A DNA stretch of 32,909 nt, taken from NCBI GenBank assembly GCA_030065025.1, contig JASJDY010000063.1, positions 1 through 32,909 of the forward strand, read 5' to 3'. This stretch comes from Planctomycetota bacterium. GTDB lineage: Bacteria; Planctomycetota; PLA2; JAEUHO01. The notes below the pieces were generated by a model. That model saw only the letters and a list, made by a program, of their open reading frames with translations, was not told the origin of the DNA and searched no databases. The position numbers and the translations under genes were made by a program. Of the stretch, positions 17,995 to 26,758 are shown one piece after another; the stretch's first letter is position 1, and each line of letters begins with the position of its first letter.

Positions 17995-18109
17995 GGGCGG
18001 TCGGAGCCCTGAGACGGAGTCGAAGGGCGAACGCCCGCCCGTCGAGCACCGGTTGCGATCCGCGGGCGGGCCTGCGGCGGCGCTTCGCGCCGCCTTGGGC
18101 CGCCCCTAC
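17991..18109. repeat. GTAGGGGCGG...CCGCCCCTAC inverted-repeat element
   Basis: Terminal 10-bp perfect inverted repeat (17991-18000 / 18100-18109) with internal GC-rich palindromes; overlaps the M1 peptidase stop codon. Confidence 0.85.
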
Positions 18110-18150
18110 AGGCTCTCCGATTGCGCGAACGTCAGACTGCAGGCTCGCCG

Positions 18151-18180
18151 GGCAGAGGCACCGGCACGGGCAGAGGCACG
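18151..18180. repeat. Degenerate GGCAGA/GGCACG hexamer array
   Basis: GGCAGA GGCACC GGCACG GGCAGA GGCACG. Confidence 0.65.
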
Positions 18181-18193
18181 GCGCGGCCCGGAG

Positions 18194-18210
18194 GCCGGCC
18201 GAAGGCCGGC
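18194..18210 (-). terminator. Hairpin at the 3' end of the ferredoxin gene
   Basis: gccggcc-gaa-ggccggc perfect inverted repeat adjacent to the TAG stop. Confidence 0.6.
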
Positions 18211-18569
18211 TAGTCGGCGGCCTTGCTGGGCTCCTCGATCTCCCAGCCCTTCGCCTGCTCCTCCTCCTGGATCTCGTCGAGGAGCTTGGCGCTGTCGAGG
18301 GGATCGCTGCCCTCGGTGATGTTCTCGCCGCCCTCCCAGAGATCGGCGTTCTTCTGCTCCCAGTCGGCGTACTCCGGCGGCAGCTCGTAGTCAGGCCAGA
18401 TCGCGTTGATGGGACACGCCGGGACGCAGGCTTCGCAGTCGATGCAGGTGTCCGGATCGATGACGAGCATCGCCGGATCCTTGACCTCCCAGAAGCAGCT
18501 CACGGGACACTCGACGACGCAGTAGGTGTAGCGGCAGTCGACGCAGCGACCGGTGACGACATGGGTCAT
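18210..18569 (-). CDS. 7Fe-type (3Fe-4S/4Fe-4S) ferredoxin with acidic C-terminal extension
   Basis: MTHVVTGRCVDCRYTYCVVECPVSCFWEV...LVIDPDTCIDCEACVPACPINAI, FdxA-like. Confidence 0.9.
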   Translation of the reverse strand: MTHVVTGRCVDCRYTYCVVECPVSCFWEVKDPAMLVIDPDTCIDCEACVPACPINAIWPDYELPPEYADWEQKNADLWEGGENITEGSDPLDSAKLLDEIQEEEQAKGWEIEEPSKAAD

Positions 18570-18670
18570 GGATCTCTCCTCGCGATTCCAGCCTCGAGGA
18601 CGCGAGCATACCCAACGGGGCCCGCAGGCCTAGCCCGGTCCGGCCTCCGTCGACCTGTTGAGAATCACTC

Positions 18671-19387
18671 TCAGTTCGTGGAAGGGCAACCGCAGTCGAG
18701 TGCCTTCTTCGGCGGGCACTTCGGCTTGCACTCGTTCTTGAGCGTGTAGCTACGGAACTCGCGCTTGTCCTCGGTGGGCTTGCAGACCTTCTCGGCCTTC
18801 CACTCCCAGCGGCCGGGCGTGAACTCCTGCTTCACCCACTCGACCTCGTACTTCGGCGGCACGTAGTTGTAGCGCGCGCGCTGCACGGGCTTCGAGGTGA
18901 CGACGGTCTTGTACTCCGGCGGATGCTCGTAGCAGAACTCGATGCCCTCTTCCTTGCGGGTCTTCTCGCACCACTTGTACTCGGGCGAGCGGTAGCGGTA
19001 CTGCCAGCAGCAGTCGCCGTCCTTCTCCCAGCGGTAGCCACCGGGCTTGACCATCACGAGCGTCTTCTCGCACTGCTCGTCGCAGGCGGTGACCGTGCGG
19101 CGGACGGGAGGCGCAACCATGACCTCCTTCGCCTCGGTGCGCATGACGGTGACGTTCTCGCACTCGACGCCGCCCTTCGACACCTGGCGCATCACGGGCA
19201 CCTTGCGGTACGTCGGCGGCACCCAGACCTTGCAGTACTTGGTGTCGGGCGACGGGTTCGCCGGCAGGTCGGGGTTCAGCGCGCGCACCTGGTCTACGCC
19301 ACAGCCTTCACCTTCGCAGCGGCTGCCACTGCAACCGGCCAGGGCGATCGCGGTCACGGCCACGAACACCAGTGCGAGCGTACGCAT
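18671..19387 (-). CDS. Cys-rich lipoprotein with PP.Y.TV-like repeats
   Basis: MRTLALVFVAVTAIALAGCSGSRCEG lipobox; AAGGAGG RBS; VPPTYRKV, HPPEYKTV, VPPKYEVEWV, ending ECKPKCPPKKALDCGCPSTN. Confidence 0.8.
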   Translation of the reverse strand: MRTLALVFVAVTAIALAGCSGSRCEGEGCGVDQVRALNPDLPANPSPDTKYCKVWVPPTYRKVPVMRQVSKGGVECENVTVMRTEAKEVMVAPPVRRTVTACDEQCEKTLVMVKPGGYRWEKDGDCCWQYRYRSPEYKWCEKTRKEEGIEFCYEHPPEYKTVVTSKPVQRARYNYVPPKYEVEWVKQEFTPGRWEWKAEKVCKPTEDKREFRSYTLKNECKPKCPPKKALDCGCPSTN

Positions 19388-19665
19388 CGTCATCCTCCTT
19401 CGACCCCAAGGGCCCTCGGCTGCCCGCCGCACCTCGGCGGCGCGACGGACAGTCCCTCCCCCTCCCAGGGGAGCCCGATTTCTACCACCCCGGCGCTGAC
19501 GGCGGAAGACCGGCAGACCCTGGCGTTGGAGGTTGATGGGCATGCGGTCCGCCTGCTTCGGTCACGGCACGGTCATACCGGGGCTGGGGCGCGCGGACGG
19601 CAGGGCCGCACGGTAGGATCCGACCCAGTCGGCCGGGCGGTCCTCGCCCCGCATCGAGGTCGAGC

Positions 19666-20775
19666 ATGGCGAGTCAGGCACCGCAGCCCCCCGGGTCTTC
19701 TCCCATCGATCCGCTCGACGAGAGCGGCTGCTACACCCTGCACAACGAGCTCTCGCTCAAGCAGGTGTTCACCAACCGCGAGGTGAACGTGATCGAGCGG
19801 CTGCAGGCCTTCTGCCGCTCGGCCAACAGCGAGATCACGCGCGACGTCTTCAGCGCCCTCTCGCAGGGGTTCCGCGGCCTCGGCGCGATCGCCACGGCGC
19901 TGGACGCCTACCCGTCGCTCCACGACCGCGCCAAGCTCGGCGGCATCGTGCGCTCCGCCGACACGCTCATGCGCAATCTCCTCGAGGCCGGCGAGCACGG
20001 TCTGGAGTGGACGCTGCCGACGAAGGGCGTCTTGTCGCGCAGCTTCGGCATCGCCAAGGTGAACTTCTGGACGTCGTTGCGCTACGCACTCAAGCCGAGC
20101 GACGAGCCAATCGCCATGGAGCTGCGCGCGGCGGTGCGCGAAGCGATCGAGGAGGCGGTGTACACGCGTCTGGCGGAGGAGCTCTACGCGTCATTCGTCA
20201 CCTCGCGCGTCATGGACATCGAGGTGAAGCGGCGCGCCATCGAACAGATCATGGAGCTGTGGGAAGGCCGCGTCGGCTTCGCGACCTACCGGTTCTGCCC
20301 GATCCTGCGCTCGGCGTGGGTGGCCCGCTGCCGCGCGCCGCGCGTCTTCGGCACGATGATGGGCGCCAGCGAGATCGCCAGCCTGCTCTTCCAGGACTGC
20401 GACGCGCGCTTCGTCGAGTGGTTCGCCCAGGTCGAGCACGACTCCTCGCAGGTGCAGGCCTTCGAGGAGTTCGTCTTCGATCTCGCGTTCGAGGACCTCG
20501 AGAAGGTGCGCGGGATGATGGCCGAGGACGGTCGCGATGCCGTTGGCCCCGACGAGGTCGCCCGCTACCTGGGCTTCCCCAAGGGCACCCTGCGGCCGCT
20601 CCTCGAGGACCCGAAGGCGCTCTACTCGTCGTTCCGCACCCGGCGTACGAAGGCGCAGTACCGCACGTCGCTCCGCATGCCCGGGCCCAAGCGCACGGCC
20701 GAGTCCTACGTGCTCGAGGGCCTTCTGATGAGCGAGGCGACGGACGACCGCGAGCTGCAGGAGCAGACGAGCTGA
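19666..20775 (+). CDS. Hypothetical protein, translationally coupled to yceH
   Basis: Long ORF with high-GC codon bias; its TGA overlaps the next ATG (TGATG at 20773-20777). Confidence 0.8.
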   Translation: MASQAPQPPGSSPIDPLDESGCYTLHNELSLKQVFTNREVNVIERLQAFCRSANSEITRDVFSALSQGFRGLGAIATALDAYPSLHDRAKLGGIVRSADTLMRNLLEAGEHGLEWTLPTKGVLSRSFGIAKVNFWTSLRYALKPSDEPIAMELRAAVREAIEEAVYTRLAEELYASFVTSRVMDIEVKRRAIEQIMELWEGRVGFATYRFCPILRSAWVARCRAPRVFGTMMGASEIASLLFQDCDARFVEWFAQVEHDSSQVQAFEEFVFDLAFEDLEKVRGMMAEDGRDAVGPDEVARYLGFPKGTLRPLLEDPKALYSSFRTRRTKAQYRTSLRMPGPKRTAESYVLEGLLMSEATDDRELQEQTS

Positions 20776-21467
20776 TGAGCATCGAGCTGGACACGCTGGA
20801 GCAGCGCATCATCGGTGTGCTGATCGAGAAGGAGCTGACCGTTCCGGACACCTACCCGCTGTCCGTCAACGCGCTCGTCGCCGGCTGCAACCAGAAGAGC
20901 AACCGCGATCCCATGATGGAGGTCGAGGACTTCGACGTCGAGGGGGCCCTGCGCTCGCTCATGGACAAGGGCTGGGTCACGCGCCGCGAGGAGCTCAGCG
21001 CGCGGGTGATGAAGTACGCCCACGAGGCACGCAGCCAGCTCGGCGTCGACGTCCCGGACCTCGCGATCCTCTGCGAGCTGCTCTGCCGCGGCCCGCAGGC
21101 CCCGGGCGCGCTCAAGACGCGCTGCGCGCGCATGCATGCCTTCGCGAGCCCCGCGGAGGTCGAGGCACGCCTGGCGCAGCTGGCGGCCCGACCGGTGCCC
21201 TACGTCGGGGAGCTCGCGCGGCAACCGCGCGAGCGTCAGGCCCGCTGGGCGCACCGGCTGGGGAAGGAGGCGCCGGCGGCGGCTCCGTCCCCCACCTCCG
21301 CTTCCAGTTCCACTTCCACTTCCACTCCCGCTGCCGCGCCCGCACCCGCGCCCACGTCCACTCCGACGCCCACGAGCGAGGACCTCAACCTCGAGGCGCG
21401 TGTGGAGGCGTTGGAGCAGGAGGTGCTCGAGCTGCGGGACCTGATCGAGCGACTCAAGGGCATGTAG
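20775..21467 (+). CDS. yceH: YceH/DUF480 family protein with Ser/Thr/Pro/Ala repeat linker and C-terminal coiled coil
   Basis: MSIELDTLEQRIIGVLIEKELTVPDTYPLSVNALVAGCNQKSNRDPMMEVEDFDVEGALRSL; VEALEQEVLELRDLIERLKGM tail. Confidence 0.92.
   Translation: MSIELDTLEQRIIGVLIEKELTVPDTYPLSVNALVAGCNQKSNRDPMMEVEDFDVEGALRSLMDKGWVTRREELSARVMKYAHEARSQLGVDVPDLAILCELLCRGPQAPGALKTRCARMHAFASPAEVEARLAQLAARPVPYVGELARQPRERQARWAHRLGKEAPAAAPSPTSASSSTSTSTPAAAPAPAPTSTPTPTSEDLNLEARVEALEQEVLELRDLIERLKGM
21292..21375 (+). repeat. In-frame degenerate hexamer array inside yceH
   Basis: CACCTC CGCTTC CAGTTC CACTTC CACTTC CACTCC ... encoding SASSSTSTSTPAAAPAPAPTSTPTPT; reverse complement of the GAAGTG unit at 13237-13254. 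Confidence 0.75.
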
Positions 21468-21469
21468 GA

Positions 21470-21577
21470 CCGATCATCCAGCGATGCTCGAACGGACGAG
21501 GCGCTGTAGGGGCGGGTTGAGCGAGTCCTGCAAGGACGAGCGGAATACCCGCCCGGAGCGGATGCTCCAGCGACGTG
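21470..21577. repeat. Repeat copy homologous to 12308-12415 (left part of composite element C)
   Basis: Direct near-identity to element A1. Confidence 0.85.
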
Positions 21578-21704
21578 CTCGGTCCGGTGGGCGTCCTTGC
21601 CCGGTTGCGTCGAGGGTAGGCCTCACCCGAAGCGAGTGACGCGGCGTATGCGCGGGCGACCATTCCGGCCCGCCACAGGCGGACCTCAGGTCGCCCCTAC
21701 AGCG
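21502..21704. mobile_element. MITE-like element with 13-bp perfect terminal inverted repeats
   Basis: CGCTGTAGGGGCG (21502-21514) and CGCCCCTACAGCG (21692-21704); no coding capacity. Confidence 0.6.
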
Positions 21705-21717
21705 GATTGGGTCGCGA

Positions 21718-22356
21718 TCAAAGCACCCTCCGCAACCGCTCCGCCAGCTCGCTGAGCGCCATCGCCGTCGCGCCCCAGAGGAAGAGGTCCGCGACGTCGA
21801 CGTAGGGCACGTCGATTTCGCGATCGTGGATCCAGAGGTTGCGACGCTTTCGGCGCGCGGGATCGAGGAACGCGTGGAGCGGCACGACCTCGACGCGCTC
21901 GACCTCGCCGGGGTTGGCGCGGAGCGGACCCGGATCGGACCCGTGAGCGACGTGCACGTGCAGGCGCGTGTGCGTCACCGGGATGTAGACCGGCGTCAGC
22001 TGCCCGAGCGGCTCGCCGACTCCCGTCGGGAGCCCGATCTCCTCCTCGGCCTCGCGAACCGCCGTCTCCCAGAGGGTCTCATCGCCGTGGGGACGTCCCC
22101 CCGGCAGGGAGACCTGCCCGCGATGCTCGCGCAGCTCGGCCGTGCGCAACGTCAGCGGCAGGTGCAGGACGTCGTCCCGCTCGAAGACGAACGCGAGGGC
22201 CGCTGCATCGCGCGGCTCGCGGCCGCCTGACCCGGCGGGCCGCGGTCCCCGCGACACGGGTTCGAGGATCCGCTGCGCCGCGCGACCGTCGAAGTCGTCG
22301 AGGGCGAGCGCGGCGCGTAGATGCTCGAGGTTCGGAGCGGGTCGATCGGCGTTCAC
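21718..22356 (-). CDS. NUDIX hydrolase, CoA-pyrophosphatase-like
   Basis: Nudix box GGRPHGDETLWETAVREAEEEIG; EHRGQVSLPGG upstream motif. Confidence 0.9.
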   Translation of the reverse strand: MNADRPAPNLEHLRAALALDDFDGRAAQRILEPVSRGPRPAGSGGREPRDAAALAFVFERDDVLHLPLTLRTAELREHRGQVSLPGGRPHGDETLWETAVREAEEEIGLPTGVGEPLGQLTPVYIPVTHTRLHVHVAHGSDPGPLRANPGEVERVEVVPLHAFLDPARRKRRNLWIHDREIDVPYVDVADLFLWGATAMALSELAERLRRVL

Positions 22357-22436
22357 GCAGGGATCCCAGGTCGCGAGGAGAAACCCGGAGGGTACCCTTC
22401 GACCCAGCGGCCGCGCGACGCGGCAGGAGGCTCTCG

Positions 22437-23915
22437 ATGCCGGAAGTTCGCTTTGCTCGCACCGCCGCGGCGGCCCTCCGTGGGGCCGGATCGGCGGTCT
22501 TCTTCGCCCCCGAGTCCCGTCTTCGCAAGGGCTGGCTCCGCAAGGCAGCCGACGGCGCCGACTGGGCGCGCCTGCTCGCGGGAGTCGCCAAGCAGGCCGC
22601 GGCGGGGCCGCGCGGCAAGCTGGTCAGCGCCCAGAACCCGGACGCGGGCCCGGCCGCGCTCGCGCTCGGCGTGCTGCCGGACAGGGTCTCGCGCCACAAC
22701 TGTCCGGCGCGCTCGACCATGGCGGATGACCTCATGCGCCGCGTCGAGGTCCGCCCGGGGACGACCGCCGTCGTGCTGTGTGTCGAGAAGCCGGCGCATG
22801 CGCTGCCCCTGGCGCGGGCGATCGGACGGGCACTGCCCGAGTACACGCGAGCGACGGGCAACAGCGGCAAGGCGACGATCCGCATCGCCTGCGTGCGTCC
22901 GGATGGCTCGGCGCACGCGCTGTCTCGGCTGGAGCAGGAGATCGTGCGCTGCGGTCGCTGGGCTGCGCGGCTCTATGACATGCCCACGGCCGAGATGAGC
23001 ACGACGCAGTTCGTCAGCGAGACCCGCAAGGCCGCGCGCGGTGTCGCGCATCTCAGCGTGTCGGTCATCTCCGGCGCGAAGGTGCTCGAGAAGAAGATGG
23101 GCGGACTGCACGCCGTCGGCCGTACGGCCATGCATCCGCCGAAGCTGCTACTCCTGCGCTACAAGCCGCCCGGCGCCAAGCGCATGGGCGCGCTCGTGGG
23201 CAAGGGCATCGTCTACGACACCGGCGGGCTCTCGCTCAAGAACAGCGCCGGCATGTACGGCATGAAGGGCGACATGGGCGGCGCAGCCGGCGTCGTCGGC
23301 GCCGCACTGGCGCTGGCCAAGGCCAAGCACAAGGACGCGTTCATCTGCGCCGCCGCGCTGGCCGAGAACGCGATCGGTCCGGACGCGTACCGTCCCGGCG
23401 ACATCCTCGGGATGCACTCCGGGAAGACCGTCGAGATCAACAACACGGACGCCGAGGGCAGGCTGGTCGTCGCGGACGGGCTTTCCTATGTGGCGCGCAC
23501 GTACAAGCCGGACGTCGTGATCGACATGGCCACGCTCACCGGCGCGCAGCTCGTCGCCACGGGCCACCGCCACGCCGCCGTCGTCAGCAACCGCGCGGGC
23601 CTGGAGGCCCTCGCTGTCGAGGCGGGGCGCGCCGGCGGAGACCTGACGCATCCGCTGCCCTTCGCACCGGAGATGTACCAGGCCGAGTTCGCTTCCAAGG
23701 TCGCGGACATGCGCAACTCCGTCGCGGACCGCATGAACGCGCAGACCTCCTGCGCGGCGCAGTTCATCTATAGTCACATCGAGGACCTCGACCTGCCGTG
23801 GCTGCACGTGGACATGGCCGGTCCCTCGGGCACATCGGAGCGCGGCACCGGCTACGGCGTGGCGCTCGGCGCGATGCTGCTGCACACCATGACGGAGAAG
23901 GCCCTCAAGGCCTGA
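22437..23915 (+). CDS. M17 family leucyl aminopeptidase
   Basis: GKGIVYDTGGLSLK, NNTDAEGRLVVADGL, DMATLTGA motifs. Confidence 0.93.
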   Translation: MPEVRFARTAAAALRGAGSAVFFAPESRLRKGWLRKAADGADWARLLAGVAKQAAAGPRGKLVSAQNPDAGPAALALGVLPDRVSRHNCPARSTMADDLMRRVEVRPGTTAVVLCVEKPAHALPLARAIGRALPEYTRATGNSGKATIRIACVRPDGSAHALSRLEQEIVRCGRWAARLYDMPTAEMSTTQFVSETRKAARGVAHLSVSVISGAKVLEKKMGGLHAVGRTAMHPPKLLLLRYKPPGAKRMGALVGKGIVYDTGGLSLKNSAGMYGMKGDMGGAAGVVGAALALAKAKHKDAFICAAALAENAIGPDAYRPGDILGMHSGKTVEINNTDAEGRLVVADGLSYVARTYKPDVVIDMATLTGAQLVATGHRHAAVVSNRAGLEALAVEAGRAGGDLTHPLPFAPEMYQAEFASKVADMRNSVADRMNAQTSCAAQFIYSHIEDLDLPWLHVDMAGPSGTSERGTGYGVALGAMLLHTMTEKALKA

Positions 23916-23969
23916 TCCCAACGCAAGGCCTGTCCCCACCGACGACCGCCAACCACTCCCTGGGTCTCC

Positions 23970-25319
23970 ATGCCGCAAGAACCCGCCGCCCTGACCGCCC
24001 TCGAGCGCCTGGTCCGCCAGGGCTCGGATGCGGACCTGCGCCGGTTCCTCCTGCTGCTGCAGCCGCCGGAGATCGCGGACCTGATCGAGGCACTGCGGAC
24101 ACCGTCGGATCGCTCCCGGGCGTTCCAGGCCATCGTCGGCATCGACGAGAAGGCCGACGTCATCGGCAGCATGGAAGAGGAAGAGGCGGCGGACGTCCTG
24201 GAGGATCTGGCGCCGTCCGAAGCAGCGGACGTCCTCGAGGAGATGCAGACGGACGACGCGGCGGACGTGCTGCAGGCCATGGAGGAGGACCGCAAGGAAG
24301 AGGTCCTGCGTGAGATCGAGCCCGAGGAGCGCGAGGAGATCTCCACGCTGCTGGAGTACCCCGAGGAGAGCGCCGGCGGGATCATGCAGACGGAGCTGGT
24401 GCGCGTGCGCATCCGCCATCGCGCGCGCGCGGCGGTCGAGGAGATCCGGCGCACGCGGGACGAGGTCGGCGAGCTCCACGAGGTGTTCGTCGTAGACGAC
24501 CAGGGCCGCCTGAAGGGCTGGGTCAAGGAGCGCGCGCTGATCCTCGCCGAGGACAGCACCCCCATCGAGGCCATCACGATCCCCGTCCAGATCAAGGTGC
24601 CGGTCACGATGGACCAGGAGGAAGTCGCCGACCTGGTGCGCGACTACGACCTGTCCTCGGTGCCCGTCGTGGACGATCACGACCACCTGCTGGGCCGCAT
24701 CCTCGTGGACGACATCGTCGACGTCGTCGTCGAGGAGGCCACGGAGGACATCGCGCGTGCGGCGGGTACGGATCCCGAGGAGATCTACGAGCCGTCGGTC
24801 GCGGTCGCCTTGAAGTCGCGTTCGCCGTGGCTCCTGGCCACGTTCCTCGGCGGACTCGTGGCCGCCATCGTGATCAACGCCGGCGACGAGCTCGTGAAGG
24901 ACGCCGGCAAGCTGTTCATCTTCATCCCCGTGATCATGGGCATGGGCGGCGGCTGCGCGACCCAGACGGCGACGGTCACGGTGCGCTCGCTCGCGCTGGG
25001 CCGCATCGGGCTCGGCAGCGTATGGCCCGTGGTGCGCAAGGAGGCGCTCGTCGGGCTCGTGCTGGGCGCGGCGACCGGCCTGCTCGTCTGGGTCACGGCG
25101 GCGGTGCTGAACCACGAGAGCCTGTCGGTCGCGTGGATCGCCGCGTTCGCGATCTTCGGCACGATCTGCCTGGGCACGCTGTTCGGCGTCGTGACGCCGC
25201 TGGTCCTGGACCGGACGGGCGTCGATCCGGCAGTGGCGACGCATCCGCTGGTCACCACGGCGAACGACATCATCGGATCCCTGCTGATACTGGCGTTCTG
25301 CTTCCTTGTGCTGATGTAA
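23970..25319 (+). CDS. mgtE: Magnesium transporter MgtE
   Basis: MgtE N-domain repeats, CBS pair, C-terminal TM region FIPVIMGMGGGCATQTATVTVRSLALG. Confidence 0.94.
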   Translation: MPQEPAALTALERLVRQGSDADLRRFLLLLQPPEIADLIEALRTPSDRSRAFQAIVGIDEKADVIGSMEEEEAADVLEDLAPSEAADVLEEMQTDDAADVLQAMEEDRKEEVLREIEPEEREEISTLLEYPEESAGGIMQTELVRVRIRHRARAAVEEIRRTRDEVGELHEVFVVDDQGRLKGWVKERALILAEDSTPIEAITIPVQIKVPVTMDQEEVADLVRDYDLSSVPVVDDHDHLLGRILVDDIVDVVVEEATEDIARAAGTDPEEIYEPSVAVALKSRSPWLLATFLGGLVAAIVINAGDELVKDAGKLFIFIPVIMGMGGGCATQTATVTVRSLALGRIGLGSVWPVVRKEALVGLVLGAATGLLVWVTAAVLNHESLSVAWIAAFAIFGTICLGTLFGVVTPLVLDRTGVDPAVATHPLVTTANDIIGSLLILAFCFLVLM

Positions 25320-25328
25320 TCGCGCAGC

Positions 25329-26642
25329 TCAGCGAGCGCGCTTCAGACGACGCTGCATGCGCTCGATCACCTCGCGCATCTCCTCGAGCTCTTCGCGCAG
25401 CTCTTCCAGCTCTTCGCGAAGATCCTCGATCTGCTCTTCTTCCTCGTCGTCGTCATCCTCGTCATCGTCGTCGTCTTCGTCACGCGCCCGGTGCTTGTAG
25501 TAGCGCGCCAGCCGCGCAGAGAGCTCGGCCTTGTCGCCGTCCTCGAAGCGCTTCCATAGCTCTGCGGCCATCCACAGCACCTCGGCCAGCTCGAGCAGCT
25601 CGGGCGTGTCCTCGAGGATCTCGCGGGCTTCGTCGTCCTCTCGGTCGGCGAGGAGCACGCGGGCCGATCGGATGCCCCGCTCGAGGATCTCCATCGCCTC
25701 GCGGCGCTCCGCCTCACGCAAGGCCGGCATCGCCAGCTTCATGATGCGGATGCGCGTCTCGAGTTCATCGATGTCCCACTCGCCGCGCAGTTCCTTCTCG
25801 CGGCGTTCGGCGCGCCGCTGGTCCTGCTTCTGCCACATCCGACCCAGGTCCGCCATCAGCTTCGCGTGGCGCTTGTCGCCACGGTCGTGCAGGAGCTCGG
25901 CGGCGAGCAACATGCAGGCTGCCATCTTCTCGCGCGACGGCGCGCTCTCCAGGATGCGGGCGGACTTCTCGTCGCGCTTGTCGTGCAGCCGGATCTCGAG
26001 CGCGTGCTTCCCGTGCTCGAGCGCATGCGCGTGGTCGCGGCGGCCTGCCTTGACGAGCACCTTGACCGCGTAGCCCATCAGCTCGATCCACTCCTCGGCG
26101 CGCTCGCGCTCCGAGCGCTCACGGTGCGCGCCGGGGCGGACGCCGTGGCGCTCCACCTCTGCGTAGATGCGGCGAAGGTGATGGGCCTCGTCCTCACGGC
26201 CCAGGGCGAGCAGCGCCTCCATGCCCTGCTTCAGTCCACGCAGAATGGCGTGGCGTCGCTTTTCGGCATGCTCTGCATCCTCGTGGCCGTGGTGGCGACG
26301 CTCGTCGTGCTTGTGGTCGTGATGCTTGCCGTCGTGGTGCTTGCGGTCGTGATGCTTCTCGTCGTGATGCTTGTCATCGTGGCCGTCACGACGCTTGCGC
26401 CGCTCGAGGTACTCGGCGATGTGCCGCCGCAGCTCCATCGCGCGCTCATGGACCTCGCGCGCCTCCTTGGCGTGCCCTTCCGCGCGTAGCCTCTTCGCCT
26501 CCATCACGAGCTGCTCGAGCTTGGTCATCACGGCGCGGTACTCGCGCTCTTCCTCGTCGGCGCCGGCCGGCGTGACGAGGACGCTCCCCAGGATCAAGGG
26601 CAGCAGCAGGACGACGAACCACGGGAACAAACGCGCACGCAT
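25329..26642 (-). CDS. Secreted His-rich, alpha-helical protein with acidic coiled-coil C-terminus
   Basis: Signal peptide MRARLFPWFVVLLLPLILGSVLVTPAGA; (KHHDX)n block; C-terminal DEDDDDDEDDDDEEEEQIEDLREELEELREELEEM; GGAGG RBS. Confidence 0.82.
   Translation of the reverse strand: MRARLFPWFVVLLLPLILGSVLVTPAGADEEEREYRAVMTKLEQLVMEAKRLRAEGHAKEAREVHERAMELRRHIAEYLERRKRRDGHDDKHHDEKHHDRKHHDGKHHDHKHDERRHHGHEDAEHAEKRRHAILRGLKQGMEALLALGREDEAHHLRRIYAEVERHGVRPGAHRERSERERAEEWIELMGYAVKVLVKAGRRDHAHALEHGKHALEIRLHDKRDEKSARILESAPSREKMAACMLLAAELLHDRGDKRHAKLMADLGRMWQKQDQRRAERREKELRGEWDIDELETRIRIMKLAMPALREAERREAMEILERGIRSARVLLADREDDEAREILEDTPELLELAEVLWMAAELWKRFEDGDKAELSARLARYYKHRARDEDDDDDEDDDDEEEEQIEDLREELEELREELEEMREVIERMQRRLKRAR
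26277..26372 (-). repeat. 15-bp tandem repeat encoding (KHHDX)4-5
   Basis: KHHDE KHHDR KHHDG KHHDH KHDER RHHGHED. Confidence 0.8.
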
Positions 26643-26758
26643 CGCTCTCACCTCCAGGGCCTCGGGTTGAGGGCCCGTGCTCAAGGTAGATCCGCGGCCG
26701 GGTGCGGGGCAATCGGGTGCGCGGGAATCGTGAGGGGGCCCACGAGGGGAAGGACGCG

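Noticed and set aside
18194-18210. SECIS-like hairpin for the ferredoxin gene
   Set aside because: The stop is TAG, not TGA, and the hairpin is a simple GC stem with a short TTC loop, best read as a terminator.
23148-25244. 698-aa minus-strand ORF
   Set aside because: Antisense shadow of the M17 peptidase and mgtE.
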